Below, one piece after another: positions 21,751-32,549 of a DNA stretch of 64,000 bases; the stretch's first letter is position 1, and each line of letters starts with the position of its first letter. Location: contig PYSS01000021.1 of the NCBI GenBank assembly GCA_003049465.1, positions 223,311 to 287,310 of the forward strand, written 5' to 3'. This DNA is from Magnaporthiopsis rhizophila. Taxonomy: Eukaryota > Ascomycota > Sordariomycetes > Magnaporthales > Magnaporthaceae. The position numbers were made by a program, and so were the translations under genes. The notes beneath the pieces are model-generated. The model made no database searches, was not told where the DNA came from, and saw only the letters and a list, made by a program, of their open reading frames with translations.

Positions 21751-22203
21751 TTAGAAAACGAGGGCGGCGCCCTTGGTCTTCTTGTCACCACTGCGTCGAG
21801 GAAGTGAGGATTGGTTAGCCGTCATGTCCGTTAAGGCCCTCCTCCAACGACAGCTATCCTGTAGCAGAACCTCTCCCATCTACCCATCGCGCGTCTAGCT
21901 TCTTTCGTATCCCAAAACTCACCCCAGCTCAAAGTGCTTGCAGCGCTTTATGGGCAGCTGGCACTTGGTCTTGCACACGGTGCACTCCAGTCTCAGGACA
22001 ATCTTCTTGGTGGTCTTCGCCTTCTTGTGGAAGACGGGCTTGGTCTGACCACCATATCCCGACTGCTTGCGGTCGTAACGGCGCTTTCCCTGGGCGAACG
22101 TCGAGGCCTTGCCGGCCTTGTATTGGGTGACGCGGTGGTTGGTGTGCTTGTTGCACTCCTTGCCGGCGCAGTACGTCCGGCGGGTCTTGGGGATGTTGAC
22201 CAT
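21751..22203 (-). CDS. RPL42: 60S ribosomal protein eL42 (L44/L36a)
   Basis: Exons 22203-21923 and 21790-21751, joined GG|T over a 132-nt intron, give 106 residues, exactly the eukaryotic length. The sequence begins MVNIPKTRRTYC and carries the C4-type zinc ribbon (TYCAGKEC and CTVCKTKC) and the QYKAGK and GYGGQTKPVFHKKAKTTKK stretches of the family; it ends DKKTKGAALVF. It sits near the ribosomal E site. The residue at the position where cycloheximide resistance is determined is within KTKPVF-type sequence and reads Pro in the TKPVFHKK segment, the common sensitive form. The last exon codes only the final dozen residues. Confidence 0.97.
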
Positions 22204-22670
22204 CTTGGGCGAGAGGTTTTCCTTGACGGCTTCGGGGAGGGTGGTTTGGTGAAGGTTGGATGCGGAGGCTGGCGATGATTGAGCAAGACGCCAAAAGACA
22301 GGTCAAATGTCGCTCCCACCAAAAAGAAAGGCCCGACCAGTGTATTTTTGTGTGCCTTCCGAATTGTGTGCGGGCTCGTTTTGGGTGGGGCGGCGACAGC
22401 CTATTGGGTTGAGACTGTCGAAAGCGGGCCAGTCACGTGTAAGCATCAGCAATGCGAGAAGGTCACTTTCACAATTGCTGGGCGGAGGCACTCGCTTTCG
22501 GCCACGGTTCTTGATCTATTTGGTCTGATTCAGCGCGGAGAGAACAACGATACAGGCGAGGCAATTCTGAGCAGAGTGCAAACTCCGACAACGCCCGGCA
22601 GCAAAACCAAAGCACCAAAACACGTCACTCAAATCCTCGGCTTCTGCAGCCTCCCGACGTCCCTCTTCGG
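22204..22670. promoter_or_regulatory. eL42 upstream region
   Basis: 467 bp between the eL42 start and the stop of the next minus-strand gene, so it combines the eL42 promoter with a 3' UTR. A C/T-rich sense-strand leader lies near the start codon, as is usual for ribosomal protein genes. Confidence 0.4.
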
Positions 22671-24173
22671 CTAGCCCCATCTACTCCTGCTCTCCTCCCC
22701 ATTCGACCCCTGGTATACAGGATATCCCTCCGGGATAACTCGAATCTTTCCTTTCAGGTTTTCTCGCTTGCGGTCTGACTTGGACTGGATGCCTGCCGTC
22801 TTCATGGCGTCGGCCAACGCCCCCTGAGTTCTCTGCAGCAGCCCCATAGTCGGTGGGACCGCAGGCGTGTCAGAACCGTCCGCAGCCCTCGCCTTGTTGG
22901 TGAGGATGACATGTTCCCGCGGCCCTGGGTGTCCGGCCGTCCCTCCCGATGACCCTGAAGACCTCATGGATGTCACTGACGCCGACGCCGAAGACCCCGT
23001 GGACATACCGCCCGGTGCGAGCCTGCCTGATCTGTATTCCCGCGACGTGATTTCGACAATGCCTTGGTCGCGCCTGAATGGCTTGACTTTCTTGACAAGC
23101 TTGCTGGCCATTGCGCCGAGCGACGAGCCTGGCCTCCTCTCCTTCTCGTCGTCCGAGTCCGTGTCCCATCCGCTTTCGTTCGGGCCGAGTTTCTTGCTCG
23201 GCGGGGGATATGGTGTCTTGAGTGGATGGTTGCCCGTTCCAAAGGACCTGTCGCTGCCCCTGCTGGCGGAACGCTCGCCGTCGCTGTCACGGCTGTGTGC
23301 CCGCATCGCCGGCGGTGGTGGCGCCGGTTTGCGGGTGTCTGAACGTGCGGCACGGCTTGAAAAGCCCTCTCTGGGCTCCCAAGTCAGCGAGAGAGAGTTC
23401 GGCTGCCGGTCGAGGCTGCCTGTGCTCTGGTCGCGGCTGCGACTTGGCGGCGTGGGATGCCTAGGAGGGCCTGGTTCGTGAAACTCTATGCCGCTGCTCC
23501 TGTTAATTTGATGACGGCGTAATGCGTCCGTTTCGTCGGCTCGCACCATGGAAGACCGCTGCGAGGCCCGTGGATCGGCGCCGTCAATCATCTGGTCGCC
23601 GCTCCCACTTCCCGACTTCTGCAAGACGAGCGGTCCCGGCCAAAGGGAGCTGTCCCGCACAGACTGGTGCGTCGAATCCAGCTCATCCAGATCCGAGACT
23701 TTATCTACTAGATCGTCGGCGTAGCTGCTCGTGGAGCTCAGTGGCGAAACGATGTATTCATCATCGCGTGGTTGCCCGAAAGAGAAGCTGGAGATGGGTT
23801 TCGCCAGCGGCTCGAGGCCCATGAGTTCACTGATTTTGCGATCTGAGGAGTGATACGTCGGAGTTGTGAGCCTAGTGACGGTCGGGGGTGGCAGTCGGTC
23901 CGTCTCTAGCTTCGGCGGCGCTTCTCCCCGGCGGCCAGACCCAGCGAACCCGCCAAGCATGCTCCTTCCTTTCGGCTTAGCCTTGATCTGGCTGGGATTG
24001 GACACTCCAATATGACCATCCACACCAAGTTTCGGAACTTGGGGAGCTCTCCTGGGCGGTGTGTCGAAGAGGGATATTCTTTGGGGAGTAGGGGGAAGAG
24101 GCTTGCTCCCGTACTTTTGGTAGCTATCGGGAGGAGGCGGTAGGCTCCAAGGCCGTTGTGAACTGGCAGGCAT
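22671..24173 (-). CDS. 500-residue intrinsically disordered protein, unknown function
   Basis: A single open frame from an ATG at 24173. I recognise no catalytic domain. The composition is Pro/Ser/Arg-rich with several short linear motifs: PPPPDSYQKYGSKPLPPTPQ near the start (SH3- and WW-type ligand), AKPKGRSMLGGF, and GLEPLAKPISSFSFG. A basic SKLVKKVKPFRRDQGIVEI-type helix lies around residues 360-380. The end, LKGKIRVIPEGYPVYQG, looks like a conserved C-terminal motif. The motifs are spaced along disordered linkers, as in cytoskeletal or signalling scaffolds, but this is inference. Coding status is supported by length, frame-consistent codon use and the basic and terminal motifs that are not simple sequence. 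Confidence 0.72.
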   Translation of the reverse strand: MPASSQRPWSLPPPPDSYQKYGSKPLPPTPQRISLFDTPPRRAPQVPKLGVDGHIGVSNPSQIKAKPKGRSMLGGFAGSGRRGEAPPKLETDRLPPPTVTRLTTPTYHSSDRKISELMGLEPLAKPISSFSFGQPRDDEYIVSPLSSTSSYADDLVDKVSDLDELDSTHQSVRDSSLWPGPLVLQKSGSGSGDQMIDGADPRASQRSSMVRADETDALRRHQINRSSGIEFHEPGPPRHPTPPSRSRDQSTGSLDRQPNSLSLTWEPREGFSSRAARSDTRKPAPPPPAMRAHSRDSDGERSASRGSDRSFGTGNHPLKTPYPPPSKKLGPNESGWDTDSDDEKERRPGSSLGAMASKLVKKVKPFRRDQGIVEITSREYRSGRLAPGGMSTGSSASASVTSMRSSGSSGGTAGHPGPREHVILTNKARAADGSDTPAVPPTMGLLQRTQGALADAMKTAGIQSKSDRKRENLKGKIRVIPEGYPVYQGSNGEESRSRWG

Positions 24174-25088
24174 CGTAGCAGTGGTTGTGTTTGCTGTGGT
24201 TGGCGTTGTTGTTTTACGATATAAAGGCTACGATATTGTGGGTGAGTAAGTGTTCTGGTTTGACTAACAAGAGACGATATCCGTCAGGATCAGGTCACAG
24301 AGGCACGGTCATCAGGGGATTTATGAGAGCGGGTTCCCTCGAGGGCATTCTATCCCACCTCCAAGCGCTCATCGAGATGCTTGCTCGAAGGGGACAAAGG
24401 GCACGCAGTTCGGTTCAGCATCACGTTCTCGTTGCCCGCTTTCAGCGGGGGTGCGAGTGGCCTCACAGCGCCGACATCTTTGTTGGCAACCAGAAGAGGC
24501 GGCCTCGTCCCGTGTGGAAACAAAGAGAGCACAGCCTGGCAGGCGCTGGTCAGTGACCTCACGTAAGATACTAGAGAACACTAGACATCGGCAACTCCGT
24601 GCCTGCTTTTTCAACGTGGGATCTCATGCTCCTCTCTTCGTTGTCCTTTGTGGGAGCCAGAAATAGCCGCTGAGATCCACAACGGCGCAAGACTTGCGTG
24701 ATTCATAGGAAAAGACAAGCAGCAACAAAGAATCGCCTTCGAACGCCCAGTTTAAGATGCGGAATCGTGGACGGTGCAGGTGTTTTGTATCCATTAAGTG
24801 CATGTCTTGGACGATTAGTGGGCAACGTTCCCGAATTGGGTAGAACCCCTAACCCTCTCCTGGGATGGTCGTCATTTTGCCCAACATAGCAAGCCCATGA
24901 CTCAGCAAGCCAGGCTGACTGTTCTGGTTAGCCGTCGTTTGCCGTGAGGGCAGCACCGCGCGGCGTAAAGCAATCAATAGTCACGCTGTCGACATGACGG
25001 TCTGTATTATTTGGCGCCCAACAACTTTCATCGCCTGTACTGCCCATCCTAGTACTCGAGTCCACGTCCGGTCGAGGCCGCAACACCG
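24174..25088. promoter_or_regulatory. Divergent intergenic region upstream of EAF6
   Basis: 915 bp between divergent starts. Open frames at 24350-24666 overlap on both strands and lack protein-like features. No repeats. Confidence 0.45.
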
Positions 25089-25893
25089 ATGGCGGACAAT
25101 GGCGCGTCCGGTAATGCCGGCGGGCCTGGCGACGCGCCTCCCAGCATCCCCTACTACGAAAAGTCGCGTCAGCATCTCAAGGAGCTTCTGGCCAAGAAGC
25201 GGCAGCTCGAGAAGCAACTTGTGCGTATCTATTCTTGCCCTTTGGCCCGTTTCATTTTATATCCTTCGATGCCGAGGAGCTTGACTCGAGCCGGTGGCTG
25301 ACCTGATGCCATGTCTGCATTATTAGGCGGTGCGCGAGGATATGATTTACCAGAAGGAGACGGAATACCTGGAGAACACGCCGAGCGGCAACATCATTAC
25401 GGGCTTCGACAACTACACCAAGGCCACGACGGGCGCGGCCGCGCAGAGACGAAAGGCGGGGCTGACCGAGTCCAGCCGTGTATTTTCGCGGAGCTCCATC
25501 AGTTACAATGCCAATAATGCGGTATGTCGCGCATCCACCGTCGCTGCGGGCGGCCAAAGACTCAAGACATAAGACCATGAGCGGGACAAGCCGCCCAACC
25601 ATCCACTGATACTGACAAACTGTGCTCACGGCCATGTGCAGCCCGACGCGCAAACACCAGGATCGGTGACGTCTGGCGCGGCATCACATGCGCCAACCCC
25701 TGTATCATCCTCGTTCAAGGACGCCGGATCGAACCAGGCCACACCGATGTCCGCGACAGCAGCATCCAAGGCGGCGGGTGCGACCAAGACCAAGAAGAAG
25801 GCCACGGCCGCCAACGGCGTCGAGGATAGCGAGACGGACGCGAAGGAGGCCAAGAAGGTCAGGACCAGCTTCAGCGCTATCAAGAAGTCATAA
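25089..25893 (+). CDS. EAF6: Chromatin modification protein EAF6 (NuA4 subunit)
   Basis: Exons 25089-25220, 25327-25521 and 25642-25893 give 192 residues. Eaf6 is a small shared subunit of the NuA4 and NuA3-type histone acetyltransferase complexes. The conserved core is clear: a coiled-coil (YYEKSRQHLKELLAKKRQLEKQL, joined in phase to AVREDMIYQKETEYLE) followed by TPSGNIITGFDNYTK and the RVFSRSSISY motif that pairs with the complex. The C-terminal third is a Ser/Thr/Ala-rich tail ending in a Lys-rich TKTKKKA and KKVRTSFSAIKKS segment, probably nuclear. Both introns are about 100-120 nt with standard sites. Confidence 0.94.
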
Positions 25894-26991
25894 TCTGCCG
25901 TGCGGACTGTTCGGAGCTACCCGGGAACCAACTTTATCGGGGCGTCGGCAACAATGCATGCCCGCCCCGGCCAAAAGAAGGGGAACTCAAACGAGGTTGA
26001 TGAGGCTTCTGACGGCATTATTTACATGTGATATTTTTCTTCTTTCTTTCTTGGCGGTTGGGGAACAGCGCGGCGTTTGAGATACCCGTCTTGTTCGGCC
26101 TCGATAAATGGCTGAACGAACACTCATAAGCAAATAAAAGGACACAATTTGCATAGATGATCGCTTTGCTAAAGCCAACGGCGGAGAGCATGAGTTGCCT
26201 TCTAAATGATGATGACTATGTTCCGAGTCTTGGGCATCGGAACCAACAGCCGGTCCATCAAAGCCCCACGCAGCTGAGGCCGTTTCGTGATGAAGTCAAC
26301 TGCGCGTTAGCCGCCAAAATTAGCTATATGTACCTACTTCATTACACATGGGCGTATGTACAACCTGGCAAATGCCCGCTGGAGGTCTCCCATGTGTCTC
26401 TTTATTTTTTGTTCGCTTAATCTTTCCCTACTTCCTACATCTTTCCAGGTTCTTGTACACTTGCCAGTCTCTTATATCCTTTCCCGTTTCTCAGATGGTG
26501 CCTGATTCCTGTACCTTGAAAGTGCCGGGGTTTCAATTGGGGAACGGGAACTTCCAGCCGCAGCCCCGAAGCTTCCCCTTGCTAGTCGACAGGGGAAGCT
26601 GCAAGAGTGCGGGGTAGCACTGACCTCATCTCCTCTGCCCTCCAGTCTGACAGAACAGCAACGAGGCCCGAACGCTCTCCCTCCCCCGCGCTCGGATGGC
26701 CTTCGACATTGAGCCTGGTATATAAATATCTGGGTAGGTAGAAAGGCTAGATAACCGTCAAGCTCGGATAACGCTACCCACCTGTTGAACCCGCCTTATC
26801 CGAACGTATCCTGTAGGTTGTCCTTCCTTTCCTGCCTCCTTGGTTGTGCAGTTCATACGGGATAGAGGCTTTTAGTTGGAGAGTGTGGTAGGCACTTGCC
26901 TATAGGTACATCAGCAAAAGCACTCGGTCGTCCAGGACCCTCTGCCAAGGAGGTACTGATTAGCCGCTCGTTTCCTAGCAGCAAGCCCACC
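25894..26991. promoter_or_regulatory. EAF6 3' region and S9-peptidase promoter
   Basis: 1.1 kb between two plus-strand genes. A TATA-like TATATAAATA lies at 26719-26728, about 265 bp before the peptidase ATG, beside a GGTAGGTAG motif. The frame before 26992 is open but begins at non-ATG codons. Confidence 0.4.
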
Positions 26992-29485
26992 ATGACCGTC
27001 GTCGCCACCAAGTTCACCCCGGAGGTGCTCCTCTCGGCGCCCCGGAGGTCCGCCGGCTCGCCAAACCTGTCGGGCAAGAAGATCCTGTTCACCGCCTCGA
27101 CGTACTCGTTCGAAGACCACAAGAAGACGTCACAGATCAAGGTGCTCGACGTCGAGTCGGGCCACTCGACCGTCCTCTACGATGACCTGTCGTACAGCGA
27201 GCCCGTGTGGGTGGACGAGGACCACTTCCTCTTCGTCAAGAGCGGCGATAAGGGCGCCTCGAGCTTGATGCTAGGCCGCGCCTCGCCCGGCTTCACGCCG
27301 GCCCAGGTTTTCCAGGCCAGGGGCAGCATATCGAACCTCAAGGTCAAGCCCCTCTCGGAAAACAGGCTGCTGCTGGCCTGCTCTGCCGTGGCCACGCCGG
27401 ACGGGGAGATGTACAACCCCGACAAGGACGACGAGAAGGTCTACCACACGGGCCGCATATACTCGTCGCTCTATGTGCGCCACTGGGACTCGTACGTCAC
27501 CAAGAACAAAAACGCCGTCTGGTACGGCATCTTGAAGCGGCAGCCCGCGCTAGGCTCCGACGGCATGAGCGCCGCCCCGGCCATGTCGGTCGAGGGTCAG
27601 GGTCTGATTAACGCCCTGGCCGGCACCAAGCTCGAGTCGCCGGTGCCGCCCTTTGGCGGGAGCAGCGACTTTGACATCTCACCGCACGGCCTCGCCTTTG
27701 TTGCGCGCGACCTGGATGTGAACCCGGCAATCTACACAAAGTCGAGCGTGTACTTTGTCCCTATCGACTTCGCCTCGGGCTCCGCCAAGGCCACCAACGG
27801 GGGTGGCCCGACGGCCGTCCCGACCCCTGGCCTGCAGGGCTACAGCGGCGGCCCGGCGTTCAGCCCGGACGGACGCTCGCTCGCCTTCACGCGCATGCGA
27901 CACATACAGTACGAAAGCGACAAGCCGCGCCTCATGCTGGCTCGCGACGTCGTGGCCAATCCCGGCGCCGACGCGCGCGAGTTCTTCGCCACCGAGGACG
28001 GCGAGGGCGGCTGGGACCTGCGGCCTGACGGCGCGCCGCTCTGGAGCGACGACGCGACCCAGCTCTTCATCGTGGCCGAGGACCGGGGTCGCGGGCGCCT
28101 GTTCCGCGTCTCCTCGGACCCGGATGCCGTAGGCCAGCTGCCTGAGCCCGTCGAGACCGAACCCGGGACGGTCGGCGACGTGCAGCGGCTGCCCGACGGC
28201 AGCGGGCGCCTCTTCGTCAGCTCAAGCTCGCTCGTGGACGGGTCCGTCTACAGCATCGTGCACCCCTCGACCCAGGCGTCGGAGCTGGTCTCGTCGCTGT
28301 CCAAGCAGGGCAAGACGTTTGGCCTGTCGCGGTCCCAGGTCGGCGACGTCTGGTTCCAGGGCGCGGGCGACTACCAGGTCCACGCGCTCGTCGTCAAGCC
28401 GTCGCACTTTGACGACTCCAAAAAGTACCCGCTCGCCCTGCTCATCCACGGCGGGCCGCAGGGCGCCTGGAACGACGGCTGGAGCACCCGCTGGAACCCG
28501 GCCATCTTTGCCGAGCAGGGCTACGTCGCCGTCTGCCCCAACCCGACCGGGTCAACGGGATACGGCATGGCGCTACAGAACGGCATCAGGGGAGAGTGGG
28601 GTGGCCGCCCCTACAACGACCTCGTCAAGTGCTTCGAGCACATTGAGCAAAACATGTCGTATGTCGACACGGCTCGATCGGTTGCTCTCGGCGCCTCGTA
28701 CGGCGGTTACATGATCAGTAAGTGAATCCGCCTACCACAAGGCTTGCCTAGGATAGCTTTCGCTGACAACCGCACGTAGACTGGATCCAGGGGCATGACC
28801 TCGGACGCAAGTTCAAGGCCCTGGTCTGCCACGATGGTGTCTTTAGCACACAGAACCAATGTAAGCCTTGTTCTTGACCTCCCATTCGTCTGGTTGTCTT
28901 GCGCCTTCTCGCTTGGCTGAGGTGTGGGGGATGCTAGGTAGCGACTAAACTTTGGCTTCCCGCAGACTCGTCCGAGGAGCTCTTCTTCCCCATCCACGAT
29001 TTCGGCGGAAGCCTTTGGGACAGCCGGGAGGGGTATGAGAAATGGGATCCCGCCAAGCACGTTGACCAGTGGTCGACGGCTCAGCTGGTGAGTATTTGGT
29101 CCCCCTGGACAAAAAAAAAGAAGGCGTTTGAACCCGTCAATCCGTCGTCTCATCTCGGATTCTTTGCCCCTGTCTAGATCATCCACAACGAGCTCGACTA
29201 TCGCCTTCCTATTTCCGAAGGCTTGGCTGCGTTCAATGTCCTGCAGCACAGGGGCATTGCGAGTCGGTTCCTTACTTTCCCCGACGAGAACCACGTGAGT
29301 CCTCTGATGGCGTCGCTCGAGTCCCCAATCCATCTTCATACTGACGATGTAACCGCTACATTCAGTGGACTCTCAAGCCCGAGAACTCGCTCCTTTGGCA
29401 CCAGGAGGTCATTGGCTGGATCAACAAATACGTCGGGATGGATAAGTCGGAACTGGTACAGAAGACTCAGGACGTCAGGATATGA
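26992..29485 (+). CDS. Prolyl-oligopeptidase-family serine peptidase (dipeptidyl-peptidase 5-like, S9C)
   Basis: Exons 26992-28717, 28780-28860, 28966-29087, 29178-29294 and 29366-29485 give 721 residues. The N-terminal two thirds is a beta-propeller (FTASTYSFEDHKK, PVWVDEDHFLFV, GGPAFSPDGRSLAFTRM, APLWSDDATQLFIVAEDRG). The alpha/beta-hydrolase domain has LLIHGGPQGAWNDGW and a complete triad: S569 in GASYGGY, D650 in NELDYRLP and H682 in PDENHW. All junctions restore family sequence. Such enzymes release N-terminal dipeptides or acyl-amino acids. Secreted fungal DPP V has a signal peptide; none is visible after the ATG at 26992 (MTVVATKF), so a cytosolic form is more likely. An upstream open extension (26896) has no ATG. 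Confidence 0.94.
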
Positions 29486-29590
29486 GAAAGCGCACGCCCG
29501 CCCCCGCTTGGCTCCTGTCCAATACCATGTATAACCAGTGGACGCGGGGGAAGCAGAAGAAGGGAAACTGTTTTGGTATTATAGCATTGG

Positions 29591-31663
29591 TTATAAAGCA
29601 CGATTTGGCATCATCACATCTCTGACCTCTTTGAATGACCACATGCATAACCGTACATCGTGCCACTTTGCGGATATGCTGCACCACAATGCTTCCTCGC
29701 CCGGTCTTCTATAAAAGACACCTCTCTGACAACTGAGGAATCTGTCCTCCACGCGTGTTCTATCGTGCTCTGGGAGGACGTCGTGGACGCTCCGGAGAAA
29801 GTCCCTAACGAAGCGATGCTCCGGGCTCGGCTTTTTGTGGCGGTACCGCTTATCAAAACTGAAGAGCAGCTCCGAAATGGGTGCGACCCCGGGCCCTTTT
29901 CTTGGAGGGTCGTTTCTGCCTTCGTCGCCGGCGCCAAGCGACTTTAGTTCTTTGGCCAGGGCAGCGGCGCGGTTTCTGGGCCGCCTAGTAGTCCGGACGG
30001 GTTTCGTTCGAGGAGGGGGGTCGTCTGAGCGTGCGTTTATCTCGGCCGCTGGAGAGTCCTGCACCGTTTGGGACGGGGGCGGCGACGCTGGGAAGGCTAA
30101 GGCTGTTGGTGTAGTCGTAGCCGGAGAGGGAGATCTTGCCCGCTGCCATCTCCTCTCTGGGGACGGAGGCCGGGCATGCTGTTGCTCCCGTCGTTGCTGC
30201 TGCTGCTGCTGCTGTTCCTGCTGCTGAAGCAGCTGCACGGCGTGTTGGTCCAACTGCTTTGCCAAGCTGGAAAGGCGCTCTTCAGTGTCAACATGCCGTC
30301 TCTCGATACTGCCGCAGTCCCTCATCAGCTGCTCGATGGTGTCGCTATAACGGCGGTCATTTTCGGCTACTGTTGCCTCGAGGTTGGCAAAATCCTCTCT
30401 TAGCAGCACAATGCTGTCGTTCTGGCGGCGACTGCATTCGGCCATGGCGTCCCCGAGGTTGGCACAGTCCTTTCTCAATGTCTCGATGCCAGCATAGTCC
30501 CCCCCCAATACTTCGATGCTGTCGCTGTGACGGCCATCGCCTTCGGCCATGACCCCCTCGAGGCTGTCGCAGCGCGTCCTTAACACCTCGGTGCTTTCAT
30601 TGTGGCGCCGATCATTCTCAGATACCGTCCCCTCAAGTCTGGTACAGTCCTTTCTCAGTGCCTCGATGCTCTCGCTGTAGCGGCGATCCCTTCCTGATAA
30701 TCGCCTCTGGAGGCTGGCATGATCCTTTCTCAATAAGCCGATGCTCTCGTTGTGACGGCGGTCGTTCTCAGACACTTCCCTCTCCAAGCTGGCATGGTCT
30801 TTCCTCAGCAGCTCGATATTATCGTCGTGATGGCGTCTGTTCTCGGCGGCCATCCTCTCAAGGCCGGTATAGCCCTCCCTCAAGGGCTTGATATCATCGC
30901 TATAACGGCGACAGTGCTCGGCGACCATAACCTCGAGGCCCGCGTGGTTCCTGCTCAGCAGCACCACGTTTTCATGGTGGCGAACGTCCGCGTCCCGCAT
31001 CTGCGCCTGGATGCTCTCCCACCTGTCATCGGCATCCATATCCCGCCGCCTCAAGGCGTCACCGAGCTCCGCGTGCCGCTTGGCGAACTGAGTAGTCAAC
31101 GTCTCCACGCTTGCCTCGAGAGCCTCGAGCCTGGCGCTAATGCCCGCCAGCTGAGCAGCCGTCGCCTTCTTCTCCTCCTCGCTCGGCTGTGTTCCGGGCC
31201 TTTCTTTATGTACCTCGGCGTCGGCTTCGACCCTGGCCAGGCGTGCCTCGAGCGCTTCGTCCCTCACCGCCGCCCGGGCCTCGACGAGGCTTTCGAGATT
31301 CGACTGCAGGGTCCGCAGCGCCTGCTGCTGCTGTGCCGCGAGGTCCTCAGCCCGCTGCCAGGCCGCCTCCTCGCTCGCGGCGCGCCGGCTGCGCTCGCGC
31401 TCCAAGGCCTTCTCGAAGTCCTGCCGAACCGCTTGTATGCCCGTGAAGACGAGCGCGGACGTGGCGTAGTTGATGCTGCTCGTCGCCGGCGTAGTGGTGG
31501 TGGATATTGATGGCGGCGCCGGCGTGGGCGTGGGCGTGGGCGTGGGCGTGGGCGTGGGCGTGGGCGTGGGCGGATGGGGCGTACTGGGCTCATCGTTGCT
31601 TTTAGGCTCCCCGGACGAGAAGCCGAAAAAGGGGGACACGCTGCGCCAGTACCGGGCAGCCAT
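29591..31663 (-). CDS. Repeat-built coiled-coil protein, unknown function
   Basis: A 690-residue intronless protein from the ATG at 31663. In order: a short N-terminus (RYWRSVSPFFGF); a Pro-Thr dipeptide tract at residues 31-48 coded by a GGCGTG hexamer repeat; charged coiled coil with Ala/Glu/Arg heptads to about residue 235; then eight complete plus one partial copies of a 25-residue unit (consensus LRKDxASLExxVSENDRRHxESIEx) to about residue 445; a Gln-rich block near 480; a Pro/Ser/Arg linker; and a compact C-terminal segment, FDKRYRHKKPSPEHRFVRDFL onward with three Cys and several Trp. The last part looks like a folded domain that I cannot assign. The periodic charged heptads predict a long rod. 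Structural, tethering or septum/cortex roles are possible but nothing shows one. Confidence 0.8.
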   Translation of the reverse strand: MAARYWRSVSPFFGFSSGEPKSNDEPSTPHPPTPTPTPTPTPTPTPTPAPPSISTTTTPATSSINYATSALVFTGIQAVRQDFEKALERERSRRAASEEAAWQRAEDLAAQQQQALRTLQSNLESLVEARAAVRDEALEARLARVEADAEVHKERPGTQPSEEEKKATAAQLAGISARLEALEASVETLTTQFAKRHAELGDALRRRDMDADDRWESIQAQMRDADVRHHENVVLLSRNHAGLEVMVAEHCRRYSDDIKPLREGYTGLERMAAENRRHHDDNIELLRKDHASLEREVSENDRRHNESIGLLRKDHASLQRRLSGRDRRYSESIEALRKDCTRLEGTVSENDRRHNESTEVLRTRCDSLEGVMAEGDGRHSDSIEVLGGDYAGIETLRKDCANLGDAMAECSRRQNDSIVLLREDFANLEATVAENDRRYSDTIEQLMRDCGSIERRHVDTEERLSSLAKQLDQHAVQLLQQQEQQQQQQQRREQQHARPPSPERRWQRARSPSPATTTPTALAFPASPPPSQTVQDSPAAEINARSDDPPPRTKPVRTTRRPRNRAAALAKELKSLGAGDEGRNDPPRKGPGVAPISELLFSFDKRYRHKKPSPEHRFVRDFLRSVHDVLPEHDRTRVEDRFLSCQRGVFYRRPGEEALWCSISAKWHDVRLCMWSFKEVRDVMMPNRAL
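30330..30960. repeat. 75-bp imperfect tandem repeat within a coding region
   Basis: About 8.4 in-frame copies of a 75-bp unit coding 25 residues, recognisable at DNA level by recurring TCGATGCTNTCGNTGTGACGGCGATC-type blocks (written here as consensus) spaced 75 bp. One copy is shortened to about 10 codons (near 30490). Confidence 0.85.
31521..31572. repeat. GGCGTG hexamer microsatellite
   Basis: About eight perfect copies of GGCGTG, coding alternating Thr-Pro on the minus strand. In-frame length change would only alter the length of the dipeptide tract. Confidence 0.9.
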
Positions 31664-32549
31664 GATTCGGGTAGGGCTGAGCAAAGGGTACAGTAACTAT
31701 TGACAGTGGCCTTTGCTCGAGAGCGCGGTCGTCGCAGTCGGAAGTGAGGGCTGAGAGGAGGCAGAGGAAGAGTCGAGACCGGGAAGCAATACAGGTCTAG
31801 CAGCCTCATTTCTGAGCCGCATGCACGGCCTTGGGTCAATAAGGAAGGCGCAGTGGATGCCACAATGCGTTGTCCATCTTCCAGCGTCATCAACGGCAGG
31901 TGCGGCCTCAATTGAGTCGAGTCGATTTCGGACGTCATGGTATCGCCAAAGTAGAACATCGCAATGAAACCAATGCAAGGTGCGCTTGACAAGGCTACCG
32001 CTAAGGCGATCAACTAAACGACGCGGTTAGACACAATGGATGGATGCGCGCGCATACCAAAACCGCCATCCCCAATACGAAGGGTATCTCTGGCGCCCGC
32101 CTGAGAGCCAACCGAACCGACGACAATAACTCCGGGCACGTCAAGGTCACTTTTATATTCGTTGCAACAAACAGCAAGGTCCTGCCTGCCTCGAGAGACA
32201 AAAGCCAGCAAAGCCCTTCTCACACGAGTACTACCTAGGTACCCCGATACTATAAATGAGCGGCGTCACATCCCACGGTACATACGGCGGAGTGGAGGAT
32301 CAGTAAAAAGGAGATTGCTTTTCCGTGAGGAAAAAAATGATATCTTTCTCGCTGCAGATAATTATGAATATGAGAGAGGCGGGAATTTGTGACCAAAAAC
32401 AAGTCTCGAGAACATGACAGAGACGACAAAAGACGGAGTAGTAAGCCACGCGGGACATCTCCATCTGTAAAGTATGAATAAAGTAATAGCGGATGCTAGT
32501 AGTAGTGATGTTGGGCGTTGACCCTGGTTGTCGATAGTGACGGCGGGGC
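31664..32549. other. Upstream of the coiled-coil gene, no gene seen
   Basis: The region holds the promoter of the coiled-coil gene and the 3' region of CRT10. An ACCTAGGTACC element lies at 32233-32243 and a CTATAAAT sequence follows shortly after. No protein-coding frame is supported. Confidence 0.5.

Noticed and set aside
26896..26991. N-terminal extension of the S9 peptidase
   Set aside because: No ATG in the extension; the first ATG at 26992 begins the family-like sequence.
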